Shown here: piece by piece, positions 58,401 through 64,000 of the stretch
How positions within the stretch are numbered: the stretch's first letter is position 1
Layout: each line of letters opens with the position of its first letter
Source: Craterostigma plantagineum
Lineage: Eukaryota; Streptophyta; Magnoliopsida; Lamiales; Linderniaceae
Length of the DNA: 64,000 nucleotides
Direction: 5' to 3'
NCBI GenBank assembly: GCA_027422505.1
Contig: JAPQWV010000680.1
Location: forward strand, 124,001-188,000
Translations under genes and position numbers: made by a program
The notes under the pieces: generated by a model
Seen by the model: only the letters and a program-made list of their open reading frames with translations
The model's database searches: none
What the model was told of the DNA's origin: nothing

Positions 58401-59378
58401 GATATCCTTTTGATAGGAAACGACATTGGGATGCTCTCATCGGTGAAAGCATGGCTTTCAACCGAATTCTCCATGAAAGACCTGGGAGAAGCGACGTATA
58501 TACTAGGTATTCGCTTGTTCAGGGATCGAGCGAACCATACGATCGGCTTATCTCAGGCCCTTTACTTAGAGAAAATCCTGAAGAAATTCAGAATGGATGA
58601 CTCTAAGAGAGGGTTCTTACCTATGCGACATGAGATCCATTTATCGAAATCAATGTCACCTCAAAGTGAGGAAGACAGACGACGGATGAGTGGAATACCC
58701 TATGCATCTGCAGTGGGTAGTCTGATGTACGCAATGTTGTGTACACGCCCGGACATTGCTTACGCTGTGAGCGTAGTTAGCCGGTTTCAGGCAAACCCAG
58801 GGGAAGAACATTGGACAGCCGTTAAGAATATCTTTAAATACCTTAGACGGACTAAAGACTTAACGCTGGTTTATGGAGGAGCGGGACTAGAAGTAGTTGG
58901 TTATACCGATTCGGACTTCCAGTCGGACGTGGATGACCGAAAATCTACTTCAGGTTTTGTATTCGTGCTCAACGGTGGGGCAGTGTCTTGGAGAAGCTCC
59001 AAGCAAAGCACAACTGCCGATTCCACGTGCGAGGCAGAATACATAGCAGCCTCAGAGGCAGCTAAAGAAGCTGTTTGGATGAAAAAGTTCTTGGAGGAAC
59101 TTACTGTGGTACCAGTTGCTGACAGACCGCTTACACTTTGGTGCGATAATAGCGGTGCAGTCGCGCAAGCAAAGGAACCACGATCTCATAGCAAGTCCAA
59201 ACATATTGAGAGAAAATATCACGTATTACGTGAGTTCGTTGAAAACGGGATGGTCGCCGTGCAGAAAATCGCCACCGCAGAAAACGTGGCGGACCCGCTC
59301 ACGAAGCCCTTGTCCCAAGCAGTTATGGAACAGTATCTGGACAAGATGGGGCTACGATACCATTGCGACTGGCATTAG
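55489..59378 (+). pseudogene. Copia gag-pol, multiple lesions
   Basis: Gag starts MSTALNVLLKENRLTGPNYS. Then frameshift near 55897, zinc knuckle CLHCGALGHWKRDC, protease WILDSGASTHIC, frameshifts near 56520-56600, and pre-integrase LWHLRLGHTGERK. The integrase has HTDVCGPF, IRSDRGGEYMSD and NGVAERRNRTLLDM. Stops stand at 57409-57411 (TAG) and 57871-57873 (TGA). A small deletion near 58070 shifts the frame, TAG is at 58187-58189, then RT LYVDDILLIGND and RNase H GYTDSDFQSDVDDRKSTSG to 59378. All domains are present but no full polyprotein can be produced. The last 382 codons (from 58230) are open. Confidence 0.9.
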
Positions 59379-59412
59379 GTGCATCACATGGCATTCAAGT
59401 GCAAGTGGGAGG

Positions 59413-59527
59413 CTGTTAGGGAGTGTGCCCTCGGAATGCCATATGAGGACTAGGAATAGTATAGGGCGCACGATGATGTATAGGTTGATAGACAGGTTTA
59501 TTGTATATACCGTAAAATAAATTAATG
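59413..59527 (+). repeat. Truncated 3' LTR fused to the TPI leader
   Basis: Matches 52001-52115. After AAATTAATGAA the sequence switches to GGATTTTATTCC, which is the TPI copy 1 leader (22186). Confidence 0.85.
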
Positions 59528-59580
59528 AAGGATTTTATTCCCTGTGATAATCCTCGTCCTTATCGAAGTGAGGCAAAAAA

Positions 59581-61496
<1,916 letters not shown>

Positions 61497-62045
61497 AGTT
61501 CCCATTCTGTGATGTTTTAAAAGATTGTCCTTTTCTGCAAGGATGTAACAATAATCTCTAGCCGAGACAAGGTTTTTTTTTTTGTAGCTTTCTTGATTAT
61601 GTAATAACTTCGGCTACTGTCTGCATTTTGGCACAATGTCGCTCTCGTCTGTTCGGATACGTGCATTGTTACATGATCTTGAGCAATATCTGTTGCGTAT
61701 ATGTAATTTTCTTACCATTTTCATACAGATCCTTCCTAGACATTTGAGCAAAAAAAAACTGCAGAAATTATACAGAAAAAATGATGAGCATTTGATTGTG
61801 GCAGTAGCTTCACGATGATCTTACAACAGTTTTAGGTCTCCCTTATCTTCAGGTCTCACTCCCTCTCTTGCCATCGATCGGCGACATCACCTTGTCGAGA
61901 TAAACGCCTTAAGAATCATGTTTCGCCATTTCGTAAGTTCACCAGGTTATTCATTTGCATACTAAATGATCCTCTCCCAACTCATATTGATCTGCATATT
62001 TGCTTATATACCCACTGATACTCGAAAAAGCTCCCATCAAAAAGG
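61497..62045. other. Intergenic region between convergent TPI copy 2 and RDUF-like gene
   Basis: 549 bp with the 3' untranslated regions of both genes. No further ORF or RNA gene seen. Confidence 0.6.
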
Positions 62046-63185
62046 TCACCATCTTCGTTCGTTCCTAACATGATTAGCATCAAAAGCCCAACCTCGTCTC
62101 CTCAACGCACTAACCGAAGAAGACGACCCGCTCCCACGACTCAGCCTCGAACCCAAACTAGCATCACTCTCCCCTTCTCCTCCTCTCCCAAAACACCCAA
62201 ACAAACCAGTCAAAAGCCTCCTCAGCCCTCTTCGATTCCTTGAAACACCACCTCCCCTCGACATCCACGTTATTCTCCTCGGCGTCCCATTCCCGTTTGA
62301 ACTGTTCCCACCTCCGCTATTATTATTACCAAACCCACCGTCCACTTCAGTGTAAACAACTGGGAATTCCCTCCCGCCAGAAAACCTCCCCACTGCAAAT
62401 CCACCGCCGGGCAACCTCCATATAGTCAGACCAACGGTTTCATCTTCTTCGTTCGCCCCTCTGCTGCTGCTGTTGTTTCTTCTTTCGGTTCCATTCTCCG
62501 AGGGCAGCTCATGCCTGCAAACTGGGCAAGAGTTCTTCAGAGAAAGCCATGGCAAGATGCAATCGTGGTGGTATAAATGCTTGCAGGGCATCTCTCTTGC
62601 CTCAGTCCCAAGCTCGAAAGCCTCCTTACAAACCGCACAGTGTGTGTAGTCTCCGCCTATATGCTCTTCTACGATCTCAACTGTGGCCATGGACTCGATT
62701 GCAGCTTTCGAAGCCGGCGGATTGCTCTCTGTTCTCCCCATGCCGCCGTTCGCCTCGATTTGGGAGAGCTGATCCAGCAATCGATCGAAGCCCGAGCCAA
62801 GCAAGAACTCAGACATGGCGGCCGGCAATGGCCTTAATCCAGTTCCCGCACCGTCGTCATAGTACAACTCGAACCCTCCGCCGCCACCAACGTCGGAGGC
62901 GTCTTGGTGCGGCCCGCGTAGCACGATGACGGGATTGAACGACGGCGACCTGTCGCCGGCGGCGTTGCGACGCGCGCGCCTTAGCCTGAGGCTCGAGGAT
63001 GAGGCTTGAGCCGAATCTAGGGTTCGGGTGTGGGCGTTGTACATGGGGAAACGTCGTCGTATGGGCGCTTCGATTAGTTCTTCGACGAAGCCGACGCTGC
63101 ACTCGGGGCATGTAATCGAATTCTCTCGGCGGGTAAATACCCTAACGAATCGGTTGCATCGGTAGCACCAGTACGTCGAAGACAT
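62046..63185 (-). CDS. RDUF1/RDUF2: RING-H2 E3 ubiquitin ligase with DUF1117 (RDUF1/2-like)
   Basis: Intronless, 379 residues from ATG 63185 to the stop at 62046-62048. N-terminal zinc ribbon (Cys7, Cys10, Cys26, Cys29; [12 protein letters not shown]...CPEC). A low-complexity middle follows, then RING-H2 at residues 183-223 with the C3H2C3 ligands C183, C186, C201, H203, H206, C209, C220, C223 ([35 protein letters not shown]). DUF1117 runs from about 252 ([20 protein letters not shown]...FPVVYTE). This arrangement defines RDUF1/RDUF2, E3 ligases linked in Arabidopsis to ABA-dependent drought responses; which of the two is the closer relative cannot be told by eye. It is complete, with no lesions. 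Confidence 0.93.
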   Translation of the reverse strand: MSSTYWCYRCNRFVRVFTRRENSITCPECSVGFVEELIEAPIRRRFPMYNAHTRTLDSAQASSSSLRLRRARRNAAGDRSPSFNPVIVLRGPHQDASDVGGGGGFELYYDDGAGTGLRPLPAAMSEFLLGSGFDRLLDQLSQIEANGGMGRTESNPPASKAAIESMATVEIVEEHIGGDYTHCAVCKEAFELGTEAREMPCKHLYHHDCILPWLSLKNSCPVCRHELPSENGTERRNNSSSRGANEEDETVGLTIWRLPGGGFAVGRFSGGREFPVVYTEVDGGFGNNNSGGGNSSNGNGTPRRITWMSRGGGVSRNRRGLRRLLTGLFGCFGRGGEGESDASLGSRLSRGSGSSSSVSALRRRGWAFDANHVRNERRW

Positions 63186-63544
63186 AATCGACGGCGGCGG
63201 ATTGATTTACGGACTTTTGTGATCTGCGATATCGATTTGGGGAGATTTTTAAAGGAATCGAAGAGGTGAGGTGAGGTGAGGTGAGGTGAGGAAATGGCGA
63301 ACGGAGCTGATGAAGGTGAAAAAAGGTGGGAAAGCGCGTGGTTAAGTTGGAAATAAATGAGGCGCGTGGTGGGTTTGATATAACGTATCTTTGTCTGATA
63401 ATGAAATCAACGTATTGGTATTTAATTTGGTTGGGAAGTTTCGATTTTGTAATATGTCAATATTGGGAAAAGATATTCTGATTAAGTGCTTACATGTGAT
63501 TGATCTACTTTAAGAAAGAATATCAATGATATATCCGTTGAGTG
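63186..63544 (-). promoter_or_regulatory. RDUF-like promoter and leader with (GGTGA)n repeat
   Basis: A pentanucleotide repeat GGTGA lies at about 63265-63291, five units, 80-105 bp upstream of the ATG. On the sense strand it is TCACC repeated. No TATA box recognised with confidence. Confidence 0.5.
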
Positions 63545-63895
63545 TGTTAGGTCCTACGATTAACAACTCTACGATCCTAGGCTAGAATTCATAGTAATTC
63601 GATCGTTTAGATAAACAATTGAATTCGATCGAAAAACTCAAATGAAGAATAAGAGAGAGAATTTGAGTAGAGTGAGAAACTTACTGTTGTTTCTCTCGCT
63701 AGAAATCGAATTGCAAGCCCTTCGGATCAATTCTAAAAACTTTCTCTATTCAGCTCAATTGATTTACATGTATTTATACCAAACAAACTTGGTATAAATA
63801 TCAATCTAGTCCTAATCTAAGGACTACTATACAAAACGCCTCAAATTACAAGGACAACTAATGAAATCAAGCACAATTACAAATGGTATTCTACA
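63545..63895 (-). repeat. Copia-type 3' LTR at window edge
   Basis: On the minus strand it starts TGTAGAATACC right after a purine tract (AAAGGAGGAGA, 63896-63906) and ends GGACCTAACA at 63545; 351 bp. The body of the element would extend beyond 64000. The last 100 bp hold no recognised domain. Confidence 0.6.
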
Positions 63896-64000
63896 ATCTC
63901 CTCCTTTGTGCTTGATTGCGTCTCCGCGCCGTTTGTCCTCGTCGGGCGTAATATGATCTGCGCAAGCCCAGCGCATGCTCGAAGTTCCTCAGCGTGATCC

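Larger units (their letters stand above)
52001..59527 (+). mobile_element. Degenerate copia with long LTR, 3' LTR truncated
   Basis: 5' LTR 52001-54388 (TGTTAGG...CCAACA, 2388 bp), primer site TGGTATCAGAGCC, gag-pol from 55489 to 59378, purine tract AAGTGGGAGGC, then only 115 bp of 3' LTR (59413-59527). Long LTRs and RT wording suggest the TAR/Tork-Angela range. It carries several stops and frameshifts. The 3' end runs straight into the TPI copy 2 leader, so no target duplication can be found. Confidence 0.9.

Overview
The window is nuclear DNA of a flowering plant, most likely a eudicot. The evidence is single-copy plant genes with GT-AG introns (PEX12, cytosolic triosephosphate isomerase, a FUT8-like fucosyltransferase, an RDUF-type RING E3) set among plant-type Ty1/copia, Ty3/gypsy, MULE and hAT elements. 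The species cannot be named from sequence alone. All calls come from reading the sequence; no database search was run.

Layout. 1-3363: remnant of a MULE-type element, with a transposase fragment facing right, a broken plant-mobile-domain/DUF1985-type gene facing left and a 117-bp tandem repeat. 3364-12644: a structurally complete 9.3-kb MULE with imperfect TIRs and a 9-bp target-site duplication. It carries a Ulp1-like (C48) SUMO-protease-type gene converging on a MULE transposase with one in-frame stop. Four GC-rich repeat blocks lie inside it, one forming a 43-bp perfect inverted repeat. 12689-23823: genic block with PEX12 (intact apart from one odd splice site), a non-autonomous hAT carrying an EXORDIUM-like gene fragment, a small MULE derivative, a GT23/FUT8-like fucosyltransferase gene and a 3'-truncated TPI gene. 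23824-26999: second, decayed copy of the PEX12 segment. 27000-59527: nested retrotransposons. These are a Tat/Athila-like gypsy LTR and 3' region, a Tekay-like solo LTR split by a 4.3-kb copia without integrase, a 13.4-kb Sirevirus-like copia with an intact 1199-codon extra ORF, and a degenerate copia with 2.4-kb LTR whose 3' LTR is cut off inside the next gene's leader. 59528-63185: second TPI copy and an RDUF1/2-like RING gene. 63545-64000: edge of another copia.

History inferred from junctions. A block PEX12-FUT-TPI was duplicated in tandem. The junction (23824-23829) joins TPI intron 6 to the PEX12 upstream region through a 6-bp microhomology. The second PEX12 then decayed, and the second FUT and second TPI promoter are gone where retrotransposons now lie. 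The first TPI lost its 3' exons at the junction and the second has a frameshifting exon-7 deletion, so neither TPI copy looks functional.

The least expected item is in the Sirevirus-like element. Between pol and the extra ORF, on the opposite strand, is an unbroken 57-codon ORF for a charged, tail-anchored membrane peptide, preceded by a canonical TATA box and a TGACGTAAG bZIP-type site.
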